Shown here: positions 1 to 9,194 of the stretch, piece after piece
How positions within the stretch are numbered: the stretch's first letter is position 1
Layout of the letters: each line of letters begins with the position of its first letter
Source of the DNA: Beijerinckiaceae bacterium
GTDB taxonomy: Bacteria > Pseudomonadota > Alphaproteobacteria > Rhizobiales > Beijerinckiaceae
Assembly: GCA_021324915.1 (NCBI GenBank)
Contig: JAJPIC010000028.1
Location: 1 to 64,000, forward strand
DNA length: 64,000 nucleotides
Direction: 5' to 3'
Made by a program: the position numbers and the translations under genes
Notes under the pieces: generated by a model
Told to the model about the DNA's origin: nothing
The model's input: only the letters and a program-made list of their open reading frames with translations
Databases searched by the model: none

Positions 1-176
1 AGAACGGCGCCGCGCAGATTGATGACGCCGCGCACGAAAGAAGGCGCCTGCGGCAGGGCGGTTGCCTGCGTATAGCCGCGGATCTCGCGCACCGACATGA
101 TGTCGACACAGAATTCCTGGGCGCCGATGCGGAAGGCGATCAATTCGCGCATGGTCTCATTCTGCGTTTCGGTCAT
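1..176 (-). CDS. cheW: Chemotaxis coupling protein CheW (partial, N-terminal part only)
   Basis: The gene runs off the left edge; about 58 N-terminal codons are present. The translation starts [15 protein letters not shown] and continues through [14 protein letters not shown] and [12 protein letters not shown], the hallmark first strands of a CheW domain. CheW bridges chemoreceptors and the CheA kinase in the receptor array. The ATG lies two bases after the cheA stop, so it is surely co-transcribed and probably translationally coupled with cheA. The C-terminal half cannot be assessed. Confidence 0.93.
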   Translation of the reverse strand, partial: MTETQNETMRELIAFRIGAQEFCVDIMSVREIRGYTQATALPQAPSFVRGVINLRGAV

Positions 177-178
177 GA

Positions 179-2317
179 TCAGCTCGCGAGCTCCGCCTCG
201 TAGATTCCTGCCTCGGCCTGCGAGCCGGCGACAACCGCATCGATGTCGAGAATGAGCGCGACGCGGCCATCGCCGAGAATGGTCGCGGCAGCTATGCCGG
301 CAACGTGGCGATAATTGGCTTCGAGGCTTTTGATGACGACCTGCCTCTGGCCCTGGATCGCATCGACCAAGAGCGCGCTGCGTCCGCCGCCCTCGGTCTC
401 GACGAGCAGGACCACGCCGGCGAGCGGATCGGCGGCCTCCGCTCGATATCCGAGCTCGCGGCCGACGTCGATCAACGGGGTGAACTTATTGCGGATCGAG
501 ATCACCCGCGCCGTGCCGCCCATTCCGTGAACTTCCGACGCCTTGGGCTTCAGGCTCTCGATAATCGCGGTAAGCGGTACGACAAGCGTCTGGTGCGCTA
601 CCGTGACCACCATGCCGTCGAGCACCGCAAGCGTCAGAGGCAGGCTCATCGTGAACGTCGAGCCGCGGCCGGGACGCGAGCTGATCGAGATGCGCCCGCC
701 GAGCGCCTGGATCGAGCGTTTCACTACGTCCATGCCGACGCCGCGGCCGGAAATATCGGACACCACCGAAGCGGTCGAAAATCCCGGCAGGAAGATCAGA
801 TTGTCGATCTCATCGTCCGAGAGCAAAGCATCGGCGGCGATCAGCCCCTTGTCGGCGGCGATCTTCTTGACGCGGGGACGATCGATTCCGGCGCCATCGT
901 CCGAAACCTCGATCACGATGCGGCCGGAGCGATGCAAAGCCGACAGCCGCACGACACCCTCTTCCGGCTTGCCGCTTGCCGCGCGCACCTCGGGCTTTTC
1001 GATCCCGTGATCGATGGCGTTGCGGATCATATGGGTGAGCGGATCTGTCAGCCGCTCGATCACGGTCTTGTCGACTTCGGTGGTTTCGCCTTCGCTCACG
1101 AGGCGTACCGACTTGCCGGTCATGGCGGCGAGCTCGCGCACCAGGCGAGGCATGCGCTGGAAGACCGATTTCACCGGCTGGGCGCGGATCGCCATCACGC
1201 TGTCTTGAATTTCGCGCGTCAATTGCTCGAGCTCGTCGAGCCCCACGACGACCGCCGAGGCGCGCGCGAGTCCTGCCTCGCCGACGCGCTGGGCAAGCAT
1301 CGCCTGATTGATGACGAGCTCGCCCACGAGATCGATCAGCCGGTCGACCCGGTCGAGATCGACGCGGATCGTTTGTGTTGCAGCCTTGCCCTCGGTCTCC
1401 GGGCTCCCTTTGCCTGGCTTTACCGTTTCGCGCGGTTTTTCTGGTTCCGCCTTCTCGATGAGGTCCTGCGTTTTCGGCTCGCTCGTTTCCTCATCGAGCG
1501 AGGCGCCGACCTTTGCAAGCAATGCGGCGACCTCGTCGTCAATGTCCGCGCCCGCTGGCGGCGCCTCTCCGGGTTGGCCGATCTCGAGCTCGCAATCCCA
1601 GGCGACGAATTCGAAGACTTCCCGGATCGCCGCTTCGTCCTGCTCGGTTTCGAGCTCGATCGTCCAGGCGAGATAGGCACCTTCCGGATCGAGCTCGCTG
1701 AGCAGGGGCAATTCGGACGTGTCGCAGGCAACCTTCGTGCGGCCGAGCTCGCCGAGTTCGCGCAGGATGAGCGCCGCCTCATTGGCCTTCGCATAGAGGC
1801 TGGGCTTCGGCTTGAACCTGATGAGGAACGATCGTTTGGCGGGTTCCAGAGGATCGTCGAGATCGTCGAACGATACCTGGATCGGCTGGAAATTCAGCCC
1901 CGAAAGATCATCCTCGGCCGCTTCAGCTCCGCCGTTCGGATCAAGGCCGCGCAATTCTCCCGTGAGTGCCTGGCTGCGTTCGGCATCGACCTCGCCCCCG
2001 TCGCGCGCCGCATGCACGAGATCCGCCAAGACATCGGCTGCGCGCAAGAGAATCTTGAGGACATCGGGCGTCGCGACAACCCGGCCGGCCCGGATATGAT
2101 CGAGCGCGGTCTCGAATACATGTGCGAACCGGACGAGATCCTCGAGACTGAACGCGCCGGCGCCGCCTTTGATCGAATGCACGGCGCGGAACACGGCGTT
2201 CACCGTCTCGGGGTCGGTATCGCCGCCTTCCAGGGCGAGGAGACCCGATTCCAGTTCGCCGAGCTGTTCCTCGCATTCCTGGAAGAAGGTCTGTTTGATG
2301 GCTGCCATCGGGTCCAA
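179..2317 (-). CDS. cheA: Chemotaxis histidine kinase CheA
   Basis: 712 residues with the full CheA layout. The N-terminal HPt domain has the phosphorylatable His at about residue 47 in [13 protein letters not shown] CheY-binding-like middle region covers about 145-250, and an Asp/Glu/Lys-rich linker about 265-315. The dimerisation helices follow at about 318-400, then an HATPase domain with N box ([13 protein letters not shown]), G1 (DDGAGI) and [10 protein letters not shown] CheW-like regulatory domain forms the C-terminus. It autophosphorylates in response to receptors and passes phosphate to CheY, whose gene lies 15 bases upstream. The cheY-cheA-cheW order on one strand indicates an operon. 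Confidence 0.97.
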   Translation of the reverse strand: MDPMAAIKQTFFQECEEQLGELESGLLALEGGDTDPETVNAVFRAVHSIKGGAGAFSLEDLVRFAHVFETALDHIRAGRVVATPDVLKILLRAADVLADLVHAARDGGEVDAERSQALTGELRGLDPNGGAEAAEDDLSGLNFQPIQVSFDDLDDPLEPAKRSFLIRFKPKPSLYAKANEAALILRELGELGRTKVACDTSELPLLSELDPEGAYLAWTIELETEQDEAAIREVFEFVAWDCELEIGQPGEAPPAGADIDDEVAALLAKVGASLDEETSEPKTQDLIEKAEPEKPRETVKPGKGSPETEGKAATQTIRVDLDRVDRLIDLVGELVINQAMLAQRVGEAGLARASAVVVGLDELEQLTREIQDSVMAIRAQPVKSVFQRMPRLVRELAAMTGKSVRLVSEGETTEVDKTVIERLTDPLTHMIRNAIDHGIEKPEVRAASGKPEEGVVRLSALHRSGRIVIEVSDDGAGIDRPRVKKIAADKGLIAADALLSDDEIDNLIFLPGFSTASVVSDISGRGVGMDVVKRSIQALGGRISISSRPGRGSTFTMSLPLTLAVLDGMVVTVAHQTLVVPLTAIIESLKPKASEVHGMGGTARVISIRNKFTPLIDVGRELGYRAEAADPLAGVVLLVETEGGGRSALLVDAIQGQRQVVIKSLEANYRHVAGIAAATILGDGRVALILDIDAVVAGSQAEAGIYEAELAS

Positions 2318-2332
2318 GGATCGTCTCCCCGA

Positions 2333-2698
2333 TCAGGCTGCGACGCGGCGGACAGCCGCCAGGAGTTTCGTCGGATCGAAGGGTTTCACAATCCAGCCGG
2401 TGGCCCCGGCCCGCCGCGCCCGATCCTTCTTTTCGGCGTCGCTCTCGGTCGTGAGGACGAGAATCGGCACGGCGCGATGTTTGGAGTCGTGGCGCACGCG
2501 CTCGATGAAACCGAACCCGTCGAGCCGCGGCATGTTGATGTCGGTGACAATCACGTCCGGCGTTTCCTGCCGCAGAACCTCGAGGCCATGCATGCCGTCC
2601 TCGGCTTGGACCACGCGATAGCCTGCGCCGGAAAGCGCCAGCAACAGCATGTCGCGCATCGTGCGCGAATCATCGACCGTCAGTATCGTCTTGCCCAT
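2333..2698 (-). CDS. cheY: Chemotaxis response regulator CheY
   Basis: A single receiver domain of 121 residues. The acidic pair is D9-D10, the phospho-acceptor is D53 (VTDINMP), the switch threonines are T83/T84 and the conserved lysine is K105 (VKPF). There is no output domain, as expected of CheY. The start is supported by AAGGAGC a few bases upstream of the ATG. It is first in the cheY-cheA-cheW operon and is most likely the direct phosphoryl acceptor of the adjacent CheA. Whether it controls the flagellar motor or another output (type IV pili, Acf-type function) cannot be told from this window. Confidence 0.93.
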   Translation of the reverse strand: MGKTILTVDDSRTMRDMLLLALSGAGYRVVQAEDGMHGLEVLRQETPDVIVTDINMPRLDGFGFIERVRHDSKHRAVPILVLTTESDAEKKDRARRAGATGWIVKPFDPTKLLAAVRRVAA

Positions 2699-3045
2699 TC
2701 AGAGCGCTCCTTGGGGTTCCCGGGCGGCAAAACTCCCGGAGATGGACTTCAGTGGGTGATGAAAAATGAAATGCCCGGGTGCGGCCGACGCAGAAGAAGC
2801 TCTTTGCGGCAGGCCGCGCTTCGAGGCGGTGAAAAATCGATAGAGGGGAGCAAGCGACGGGGATGTGGCGTTCGGCGGCAAAATTCTGCCGCGCACGCAA
2901 GCGCTCTGCATGTTCGCCCCCCGGCTGCTTCGAGAACTTGGGACGCGCGATCGCGCGCATCTGAGTTGAGTTCTTAAGGGAGAAGAGTGAACAAATTTGC
3001 AGCGAACAGAATGAATGAACCGTCAACTTGGCCGTTCGCGCGGCG
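2699..3045. other. Intergenic region between recR end and cheY start
   Basis: About 350 bases with no convincing gene. It must hold the promoter of the leftward cheY operon, because recR to its right is also leftward and ends at 3046. I see the cheY ribosome site next to 2699 but no clear -35/-10 pair and no strong terminator hairpin. Short overlapping reading frames here lack family features. Confidence 0.5.
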
Positions 3046-3651
3046 TCAGAAATCGCTGCGGCTGCGGATCGCGGCGACGAGCGTTCCTTCGTCGAGATAG
3101 TCGAGCTCGCCGCCGACCGGCACGCCATGCGCGAGCCGCGTGACGCGCACCGGCAAGTGGGAGAGAAGATCGGTGATGTAATGCGCCGTGGTCTGGCCAT
3201 CGACGGTTGCATTGACTGCGAGCACCACTTCCTCGACGCCGTCGCTGGCTACGCGGTCGACAAGCCCGGCCAGATTGAGCTCCTTCGGTCCGATGCCGTC
3301 GAGCGGCGAGAGACACCCGCCGAGGACGTGATAGCGCGCCGAGAGCGCGCCGGCACGCTCGAGCGCCCAGAGGTCGGCGACAGTCTCGACGACAATCAGC
3401 AGCTTGCGGTCGCGCCGCACGTCGCGGCAGAGAGTGCACGGGTCGCAGCTGTCGATATTGCCGCAGACCGAGCAAACGACGATGCGCTCGCGCGCTGCTG
3501 CCAGTGCGTCCGCGAGCGGCGAGAGCAATTCTTCGCGCTTTCTGATGAGATGGAGTGCCGCACGGCGCGCGGATCGCGGACCCAGGCCCGGCAGGCGAGC
3601 CAGCAATTGGATCAGCCGCTCGATTTCGGGTCCGGCGACACGTTCGGCCAT
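3046..3651 (-). CDS. recR: Recombination mediator protein RecR
   Basis: 201 residues, normal length for RecR. It has an N-terminal helix-hairpin-helix ([16 protein letters not shown], residues 19-34), a four-cysteine zinc finger ([16 protein letters not shown], about 60-75) and a Toprim domain ([15 protein letters not shown] onward). RecR works with RecF and RecO to load RecA on SSB-coated gaps. Its ATG overlaps the ybaB stop by one base (TGATG), so it is translationally coupled to ybaB in the conserved dnaX-ybaB-recR operon. Confidence 0.97.
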   Translation of the reverse strand: MAERVAGPEIERLIQLLARLPGLGPRSARRAALHLIRKREELLSPLADALAAARERIVVCSVCGNIDSCDPCTLCRDVRRDRKLLIVVETVADLWALERAGALSARYHVLGGCLSPLDGIGPKELNLAGLVDRVASDGVEEVVLAVNATVDGQTTAHYITDLLSHLPVRVTRLAHGVPVGGELDYLDEGTLVAAIRSRSDF

Positions 3652-3971
3652 CAGAAGAGCTTCATGCCGGGCGGTAGCGGCAGCCCTGCCGTCACCGCCT
3701 TCATCTTTTCCTCGACCAGCCGCTCGGCCTTCTTGCGCGCATCTTCATGCGCCGCGACGATGAGATCTTCGAGGATCTCGCGCTCCTCCGGCTTGACAAG
3801 GGACGCATCGATCGCGAGGGCTTTCATCTGGCCTTTGGCGGTGAGGGTGACGCGCACGAGGCCGCCGCCCGCCTGGCCTTCGACCTCGAGGCGCTCCATC
3901 TCCGCTTGCGCCTCCTGCATTTTCGCCTGCACGGCCTGCGCCTGTTTCATCAAGCTCATAATATCGGGCAT
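3651..3971 (-). CDS. YbaB/EbfC family nucleoid-associated protein
   Basis: 106 residues beginning [22 protein letters not shown], the amphipathic helix typical of YbaB/EbfC. The core [26 protein letters not shown] and a C-terminal PPGMKLF follow. Family members are small dimeric DNA-binding proteins. Placement between dnaX and recR is the near-universal bacterial arrangement and supports the call. It lies 21 bases downstream of dnaX and overlaps recR by one base. Confidence 0.95.
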   Translation of the reverse strand: MPDIMSLMKQAQAVQAKMQEAQAEMERLEVEGQAGGGLVRVTLTAKGQMKALAIDASLVKPEEREILEDLIVAAHEDARKKAERLVEEKMKAVTAGLPLPPGMKLF

Positions 3972-3992
3972 GCCTCGACTCCGAAACGCGGA

Positions 3993-5747
3993 TTAGAGAT
4001 CGTCTTCGGTAAAGGTCTGGTCCGCATAGGCGACTTCGTCGCTTGCTTCGGCCGCCTCGCCTTGCGGTTCGCAATTGCGGATCGCCACGATTTCAGCGCC
4101 CGGGAAGAGGGCCAGCGCACGTCGCACGATCGGTTCCGACTGCACGCCATGGAGAGCGGAAGCCGCTGCGGCCTCGGATTGTTCGCTGAGGCTCGGCGCG
4201 CCGGGCTCGCTCGAAAGGGCGACCATCCAGCGCCGCCCCGTCCATTCCTGCAGCCGGCGGGCAAGCTGCTGGGCAAGGGCAGGCGAGGCGCCGGGGGAGA
4301 GCGCGAAGTCGATCGATCCTTCCTCGAAACGGACGAGCCGGACGTCGCGCTCGAGCGCGATCTTGAGCTGAATGTCGCGGCGCGCGGCAGTGAGCGCCAC
4401 GACATCCTGGAAACTGGTGAGCCGCGGCTCCTGCGGCGCGGCCGGAGCCGGCACTCTGGCTTGCACGGTCGCACTGGCGCGGCTCGCGCCGGCAACGGGC
4501 GCCGGAGCGCGAGCCGGCGCGGGGGCCGAGGGACCGCCTTGCGTCAGCCGGCGCAGAGCCTCGTCGGGGGTAGGCAGGTCCGCCGCATAAGCGAGCCGCA
4601 CGATCACCATGTCGGCCGCAGCGAGCGGGCGCGGCGCATCCCTTACTTCCTGCAGGCCCTTGAGCAGCAATTGCCAGGCGCGGCTGAGCACGGGGAGAGA
4701 AAGCACTTTCGCGAATTCGCCGCCGCGGCGGCGCTCTTCCTCAGTGACGGCGGGATCCTTGGCCGTCTCGGGCGCGAGCTTGAGGCGCGTGACGAAATGG
4801 ACGAATTCGGCGAGTTCCCCGAGGACGCGCGCCGGGTCGGCGCCGGCATCGTAGAGCGCTTTCAGAGAGCCGAGGGCCGCCGCGACGTCGCCTTTCATGC
4901 TCTCTTCGAAGAGATCGATGATCCGCGCATGATCGGCAAGACCCAGCATGGCGCGCAAATCTTCGGCTTTCACTTCGCTGCGCAGCCCGCCGCCCTTCGC
5001 GTGGGCAATGGCCTGATCGAGCAGCGAGAGCGAGTCGCGCACCGAGCCTTCCGAAACGCGGGCGATGAGGGCGAGCGCTTCCGCCTCGACCGCAATGCCT
5101 TCCTTGACGCAGATCTTGGCAAGATGGGCGACGAGCACATCCGCTTCGACGCGCCGCAAATCGAACCTTTGGCAGCGCGAGCGCACCGTCACCGGCACTT
5201 TCTCGATCTCGGTCGTCGCGAAGATGAACTTGACGTGGTCCGGCGGCTCTTCGAGGGTCTTCAAGAGGCCGTTGAAGGCCTGTTTTGAGAGCATGTGGAC
5301 TTCGTCGATAATATAGACCTTCGTGCGCGCAAGAACCGGCCTATAGCGCGCATTGTCGATGATCTCGCGCACGTCGTCGATGCCGGTATGCGAGGCCGCA
5401 TCCATTTCGATCACGTCGACATGACGCGAATCGATGATCGCCTGGCAGTGGACGCCGAGCTCCGGCATATGGATGGTCGGCTGGTTCACGCCTTGCGCGG
5501 GAAGTTCGTAGTTGAAGGCGCGCGCCAGGATTCGGGCCGTCGTTGTCTTGCCGACACCGCGCACGCCGGTCAGCAGATAGGCCTGGTGGATGCGCCCGAG
5601 GTCGAAAGCATTGGACAGCGTTTTCACCATCGGCTCCTGGCCGATGAGGTCCTCGAAGCTCGCGGGCCGATATTTGCGCGCCAGCACGCGATAGGGCGCC
5701 GGCGGATCGTTGAGATTGAGGTCCGGCTCGGACGCGTCGCGATCCAT
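3993..5747 (-). CDS. dnaX: DNA polymerase III subunit gamma/tau
   Basis: 584 residues from the ATG at 5747, chosen because AAGGAGG sits 8 bases upstream and the translation begins MDRDASEPDLN just before the family core. An in-frame extension upstream would run into the SRP RNA gene. The AAA+ clamp-loader core shows Walker A GVRGVGKTTT, the DAASHTGIDDVREI segment, Walker B YIIDEVHML and a VRSRCQRFDLRR arginine-finger segment. A Pro/Ala-rich linker leads to the tau-like C-terminus. The usual CxxC zinc module is reduced to a single Cys (GVHCQAI), which I recall as typical of rhizobial DnaX. It loads the beta clamp in the replisome. Confidence 0.96.
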   Translation of the reverse strand: MDRDASEPDLNLNDPPAPYRVLARKYRPASFEDLIGQEPMVKTLSNAFDLGRIHQAYLLTGVRGVGKTTTARILARAFNYELPAQGVNQPTIHMPELGVHCQAIIDSRHVDVIEMDAASHTGIDDVREIIDNARYRPVLARTKVYIIDEVHMLSKQAFNGLLKTLEEPPDHVKFIFATTEIEKVPVTVRSRCQRFDLRRVEADVLVAHLAKICVKEGIAVEAEALALIARVSEGSVRDSLSLLDQAIAHAKGGGLRSEVKAEDLRAMLGLADHARIIDLFEESMKGDVAAALGSLKALYDAGADPARVLGELAEFVHFVTRLKLAPETAKDPAVTEEERRRGGEFAKVLSLPVLSRAWQLLLKGLQEVRDAPRPLAAADMVIVRLAYAADLPTPDEALRRLTQGGPSAPAPARAPAPVAGASRASATVQARVPAPAAPQEPRLTSFQDVVALTAARRDIQLKIALERDVRLVRFEEGSIDFALSPGASPALAQQLARRLQEWTGRRWMVALSSEPGAPSLSEQSEAAAASALHGVQSEPIVRRALALFPGAEIVAIRNCEPQGEAAEASDEVAYADQTFTEDDL

Positions 5748-5854
5748 CGCTTCGGCCTCCTTGCCGACTGGTCCTGGCGCTTGCCCGGATGATCTATGAA
5801 AAAAGCGGGCCGCGGCGCAAGCGCGCTCGCTAGCCCAATCGTCATGTGAGAAGT

Positions 5855-5948
5855 GGGAGGCTGGACAGAGACCCGCCCGGTCTCGTCTGGGCTGCTTCCT
5901 TCCGGACCTGACCCGGTTGGCGAGTGGTGCGTCCACCGCCAACCTCCC
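5855..5948 (-). ncRNA. ffs: Signal recognition particle RNA, small (4.5S) type
   Basis: Read on the minus strand, the segment carries the universal SRP domain IV core GTCAGGTCCGGAAGGAAGCA, with the GGAA tetraloop flanked by the symmetric and asymmetric loops that bind Ffh. The ends pair (GGGAGGTTGG against CCAGCCTCCC), closing one long hairpin of about 94 nt, the size of bacterial 4.5S RNA. The location just upstream of dnaX is conserved in alphaproteobacteria. End positions are set by the terminal pairing and may be off by a few bases. Confidence 0.95.
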
Positions 5949-5954
5949 GGCGCT

Positions 5955-5983
5955 AAAATGGATCATGTGGGCCGCTTTCGCAA
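5955..5983 (-). promoter_or_regulatory. Housekeeping promoter of ffs
   Basis: On the minus strand TTGCGA (5983-5978) is followed after 17 bases by CATTTT (5960-5955), a sigma-70-like pair. A start about 7 bases on falls at the first paired bases of the 4.5S RNA. Position and spacing fit; not tested. Confidence 0.55.
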
Positions 5984-6094
5984 TAGGAAGGTGCCGAGGG
6001 CAGGCGCGAACTTTGCAATCGATTGTAAGCTATGACAAAGGCTTAACCGCTATGCCCTCGCCCCGCTCCAAATCGTGCTATTTCCGTTCGCGCC

Positions 6095-6787
6095 ATGGCT
6101 GACGCGCTCGTCCTCTTCTCCGGGGGCCAGGATTCGACCACCTGCCTCGCGCTCGCGCTCGAGCGGTTCGACCGGGTCGAGACCATCGGGTTCGACTATC
6201 GCCAGCGCCATCGGGTCGAACTCGACCAGCGCCCCGAGATCCTGAAAAAAATCGTGGCCATCAAGTCCCGCTGGGAGGGGCGGCTCGGCAAGGATCATCT
6301 GCTCGATCTCGGCATCCTCGGGCAGATCTCGGCGACCGGCATGACGCGGGAGGTTGCGATCGCGACCGATGCCAGCGGCCTGCCCAATACGTTCGTGCCG
6401 GGGCGCAATCTGCTCTTCCTCACCTTTGCGGCGGCGATCGCCTATCGGCGCGGCCTGCGTCATATCGTCGGCGGCATGTGCGAGACGGATTTCTCAGGCT
6501 ACCCCGATTGCCGCGACGATACGGTCAAAGCGATGCAAGTTGCGCTCAACCTCGGCATGGAGAAAAACTTCCTGCTCGAGACGCCGCTGATGTGGCTCGA
6601 TAAGGCGCAGACGTGGCGGCTCGCCGAGCAGCTCGGCGGACCGGCTCTGATCGAGCTCATCGTCGAGGAGACCCATACCTGCTATCTGGGCGAGCGCGGC
6701 CGGAGGCACGATTGGGGTTATGGTTGCGGCGAATGTCCGGCCTGCCAGTTGCGGCTCAGAGGGTGGCGGAACTATCGCGGGCTTTGA
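6095..6787 (+). CDS. queC: 7-cyano-7-deazaguanine synthase QueC
   Basis: 230 residues. The N-terminal PP-loop ATP-binding motif SGGQDST is at residues 9-15. The C-terminal zinc ligands are a lone Cys in THTCYLG followed by [11 protein letters not shown]. QueC converts 7-carboxy-7-deazaguanine to preQ0 using ammonia and ATP, in the pathway to queuosine in tRNA. Other queuosine genes (queD, queE, queF) are not in this window. The start ATG follows a weak ribosome site, but the translation [11 protein letters not shown] fits family N-termini. No preQ1 riboswitch-like structure is evident upstream. Confidence 0.96.
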   Translation: MADALVLFSGGQDSTTCLALALERFDRVETIGFDYRQRHRVELDQRPEILKKIVAIKSRWEGRLGKDHLLDLGILGQISATGMTREVAIATDASGLPNTFVPGRNLLFLTFAAAIAYRRGLRHIVGGMCETDFSGYPDCRDDTVKAMQVALNLGMEKNFLLETPLMWLDKAQTWRLAEQLGGPALIELIVEETHTCYLGERGRRHDWGYGCGECPACQLRLRGWRNYRGL

Positions 6788-6844
6788 GCTGGCGCGGGGT
6801 CTCGCCACGGGAACTCGGCGGCGGGATTAATATTGCCACGATGC

Positions 6845-6857
6845 GATACAATATAAC
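6845..6857. promoter_or_regulatory. Possible Zur operator upstream of the CobW-family gene
   Basis: GATACAATATAAC, 72 bases before the CobW-family ATG, matches 10 of the 12 defined positions of the alphaproteobacterial Zur core GTTATAnTATAAC and stands out as an AT-rich dyad in GC-rich DNA. Zur-controlled GTPases of this COG0523 subgroup are well known. The match is imperfect on the left half, so it remains a candidate. Confidence 0.4.
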
Positions 6858-6928
6858 GGACAGTCCCTCTCGCGGGCCTCCCTCATCGCCGCCGTTTTCG
6901 GCGGGATCCCCTCGTCTCGGAGCTAGGC

Positions 6929-7993
6929 ATGGCCGAAAAGATTCCCGTCACCGTGCTCACCGGCTATCTCGGCGCCGGCAAGACCACATTGCTCAACCGT
7001 ATCCTGAGCGAGCCGCACGGCAAGAAATATGCAGTAATCGTCAATGAATTCGGCGAGATCGGCATAGACAATGATCTCGTCGTCGGTGCCGACGAAGAAA
7101 TTTTCGAGATGAACAATGGCTGTATTTGCTGCACGGTGCGCGGCGATCTCATCCGGATCATCGAAGGCTTGATGAAGCGCAAAGGCAAGTTCGATGCGAT
7201 CCTTGTCGAAACGACGGGGCTCGCCGATCCTGCCCCCGTTGCGCAGACGTTCTTCGTCGACGCCGATGTCGAAGGTGCAGCGCGGCTCGACGCGGTGGTG
7301 ACCGTCGCCGATGCCAAATGGCTCGTCGAGCGGCTGAAGGACGCGCCGGAAGCGAAGAACCAGATCGCCTTCGCCGACGTGATCCTACTCAACAAGACAG
7401 ATCTCGTGAGCCCCGCGGAACTGGCCGAGGTCGAGGCGCGCATTCGCGCGATCAATCCCTATGCCAAGCTTCACAAGACAGTGAAATGCGACGTGCCGCT
7501 CGATGCCGTCCTAGGCCGCAACGCGTTCGATCTCGACCGCATTCTCGAAATCGAGCCGGCTTTCCTCGAAAGCGAGGACGATGATCACCATCACGACCAC
7601 GACCATGATCATCATCACGATCATGATCACGGACATCACGCTCACGGCCACGATGATCATGGCGCGCATCAAGGCGGCCTGAAGCATTATCACGACGAAG
7701 ATATGCAATCCGTCGCGCTTTCGATCGACGGCGACGTGGATCCGGAGAAGTTTTTGCCTTGGCTCAACGCCTATGTGCAAAAGGAAGGCCCCTCGATCTT
7801 GCGCTCGAAGGGAATTCTCGCCTTCAAGAACGAGCCGAAGCGCTTCGTCTTCCAGGGCGTGCATATGATCCTCGACGGCGATTTGCAGCGCGAATGGAAA
7901 GCGGCCGAACCGCGCAAGAGCCGCGTGGTCTTCATCGGGCGCGATCTCAAGGAAGACGAAATCAGGCAGGGCTTCTTGGCCTGCGCGGCCTGA
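6929..7993 (+). CDS. COG0523/CobW-family GTPase with His-rich loop (putative zinc metallochaperone)
   Basis: 354 residues of the G3E GTPase family. Walker A GYLGAGKT is at 12-19, the family metal motif is CICC (GCICC, Cys 65, 67, 68), the G4 motif is NKTD, and a CobW C-terminal domain ends the protein. Between the two domains, at about residues 214-250, lies a run of more than 20 His with Asp and Gly, a metal-buffering loop. Such proteins insert or traffic zinc or cobalt; the His loop and candidate Zur box favour zinc (a ZNG1/YeiR-like role). Cobalamin biosynthesis is unlikely because no cob gene is nearby. It is followed by a WD40 gene within 30 bases. Confidence 0.9.
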   Translation: MAEKIPVTVLTGYLGAGKTTLLNRILSEPHGKKYAVIVNEFGEIGIDNDLVVGADEEIFEMNNGCICCTVRGDLIRIIEGLMKRKGKFDAILVETTGLADPAPVAQTFFVDADVEGAARLDAVVTVADAKWLVERLKDAPEAKNQIAFADVILLNKTDLVSPAELAEVEARIRAINPYAKLHKTVKCDVPLDAVLGRNAFDLDRILEIEPAFLESEDDDHHHDHDHDHHHDHDHGHHAHGHDDHGAHQGGLKHYHDEDMQSVALSIDGDVDPEKFLPWLNAYVQKEGPSILRSKGILAFKNEPKRFVFQGVHMILDGDLQREWKAAEPRKSRVVFIGRDLKEDEIRQGFLACAA

Positions 7994-8021
7994 TGTGCGG
8001 GATGGCACAGAGAGCCTTGGC

Positions 8022-9014
8022 ATGACGCAAAGCTCGCTCGCCGAGAACGTCATGAAGATCGCCGCCGGCGCACATGTCACGGCGGGCTGCTTTCTCGCCG
8101 GTGTTCCGGCGCTCGCGCTCGGCGACGGCACGGCTTTGCGCTTCGACGGGGAAGAAAAACGCGTCGCGCTGCATCGCGACGGCACGATCCTCGTCGCCGC
8201 CAAGGCCGGGCAGAAATTGGTGACCGGCGGCGATGACGGCCGCGTCGTCGCGATGGATGTCAAGGGCGCGCTCGAAGAGATTGCCTCTGCCGGGCAATGG
8301 ATCGACGCCCTCGCCGGGCGCGAGGATTCCTCGATCGCCTGGTCGAGCGGCCGGCAGGTGAGTGCACGCGATCCGCAAGGCGCGGTGAAATCCTTCAGCG
8401 CGCCTTCCTCCGTTCGAGGCCTTGCCTATGCGCCGAAGGGCTACCGCCTCGCCATCGCCCATTACAATGGCGCGACGCTGTGGTTTCCGAATACCGCCGC
8501 AACGCCCGAGGTCCTCTCCTGGAAGGGCTCGCATCTCGATGCCTCCTTCTCGCCGGACGGGCGCTTCCTGGTCACCTCGATGCAGGAGAATGCGCTGCAC
8601 GGTTGGCGGCTCGCAGACAAGCGCGACATGCGCATGAGCGGCTATCCCGCAAAGACCCGCTCTTTTTCCTGGTCGAGCGACGGACATTGGCTCGCCACCT
8701 CCGGTGCCGAGGCCTGTATCGTCTGGCCCTTCAAGGACAAGGACGGCCCGATGAAAAAGGCGCCGCGGGAATGCGGCGTGCGGCCGGCGAAAGTTTCGCG
8801 CGTCGCCTTTCACCCGCAGGCGCTCGTGATCGCCATCGGCTACGAGGACGGTTGGATCCTGCTTTGCCGGCTGACTGACGCCGCCGAAATCCTGGTGCGA
8901 AAGCCGGAGAGCGAGGGGCACGATCCGGTTTCTGCGCTCGCCTGGGACGAAGCGGGCCGGCGTCTCCTGTTCGGCACGAGCGAAGGTCACGCGGGCCTCC
9001 TGACGATGCCCTAG
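8022..9014 (+). CDS. WD40 repeat protein
   Basis: 330 residues from the ATG at 8022; an in-frame GTG at 7995 is possible but lies against the preceding stop. The sequence shows a series of beta-propeller blades: GGDDGRVVAMDV, SSIAWSSGRQVSA, LAYAPKGYRLAIAHYNGATLW, ASFSPDGRFLVTSMQENALHGW, FSWSSDGHWLATSGAEACIVWPF and VAFHPQALVIAIGYEDGWI. No signal peptide, so probably a cytoplasmic interaction scaffold. It is 28 bases downstream of the CobW GTPase and likely in its operon, suggesting a role in metal homeostasis, but its partner is unknown. Confidence 0.8.
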   Translation: MTQSSLAENVMKIAAGAHVTAGCFLAGVPALALGDGTALRFDGEEKRVALHRDGTILVAAKAGQKLVTGGDDGRVVAMDVKGALEEIASAGQWIDALAGREDSSIAWSSGRQVSARDPQGAVKSFSAPSSVRGLAYAPKGYRLAIAHYNGATLWFPNTAATPEVLSWKGSHLDASFSPDGRFLVTSMQENALHGWRLADKRDMRMSGYPAKTRSFSWSSDGHWLATSGAEACIVWPFKDKDGPMKKAPRECGVRPAKVSRVAFHPQALVIAIGYEDGWILLCRLTDAAEILVRKPESEGHDPVSALAWDEAGRRLLFGTSEGHAGLLTMP

Positions 9015-9142
9015 ATTTTCCGCTCAGAGATGGCCGAAACGCCGCCATCTTGCGCGCCGATGACCTATATTAGAAGGCACGGTGTGCCGGTAAGCGGCGC
9101 CTCGAAGCGCGAGCCCATTCCAAATTGAATCTTTGTCGCGCT

Positions 9143-9186
9143 CTAGAATCGATCACGTCCATGCTCCAAAAGCATCGTGATCTAGG
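9143..9186. repeat. Imperfect palindrome upstream of the DUF2937 gene
   Basis: CTAG...GATCACG...ATGCT and AGCAT.CGTGATCTAG pair into a hairpin with 7-bp and 5-bp stems around a short loop. It ends directly before GGGAGG, the ribosome site of the next gene. It resembles the dispersed intergenic palindromes common in this order. It could also affect access to the ribosome site. Confidence 0.5.
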
Positions 9187-9194
9187 GAGGTCGG

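Noticed and set aside
2711-2735. GTTCC upstream of cheY as an EcfG -35
   Set aside because: No CGTT or CATT at 16-17 bases in the right direction.
305-2977. An 890-codon plus-strand open frame opposite cheA and cheY
   Set aside because: It is antisense to genes with full domain signatures, rich in Arg/Asp/His from reversed GC codons, and has no family features. Long antisense frames are expected in GC-rich DNA.
5950-6094. preQ1 riboswitch before queC
   Set aside because: No compact C-rich pseudoknot pattern. The region is better explained by the ffs promoter on the other strand.
6810-6834. GGAAC followed by N16 and TATT upstream of the CobW gene as an EcfG promoter
   Set aside because: Only two of four -10 bases match.
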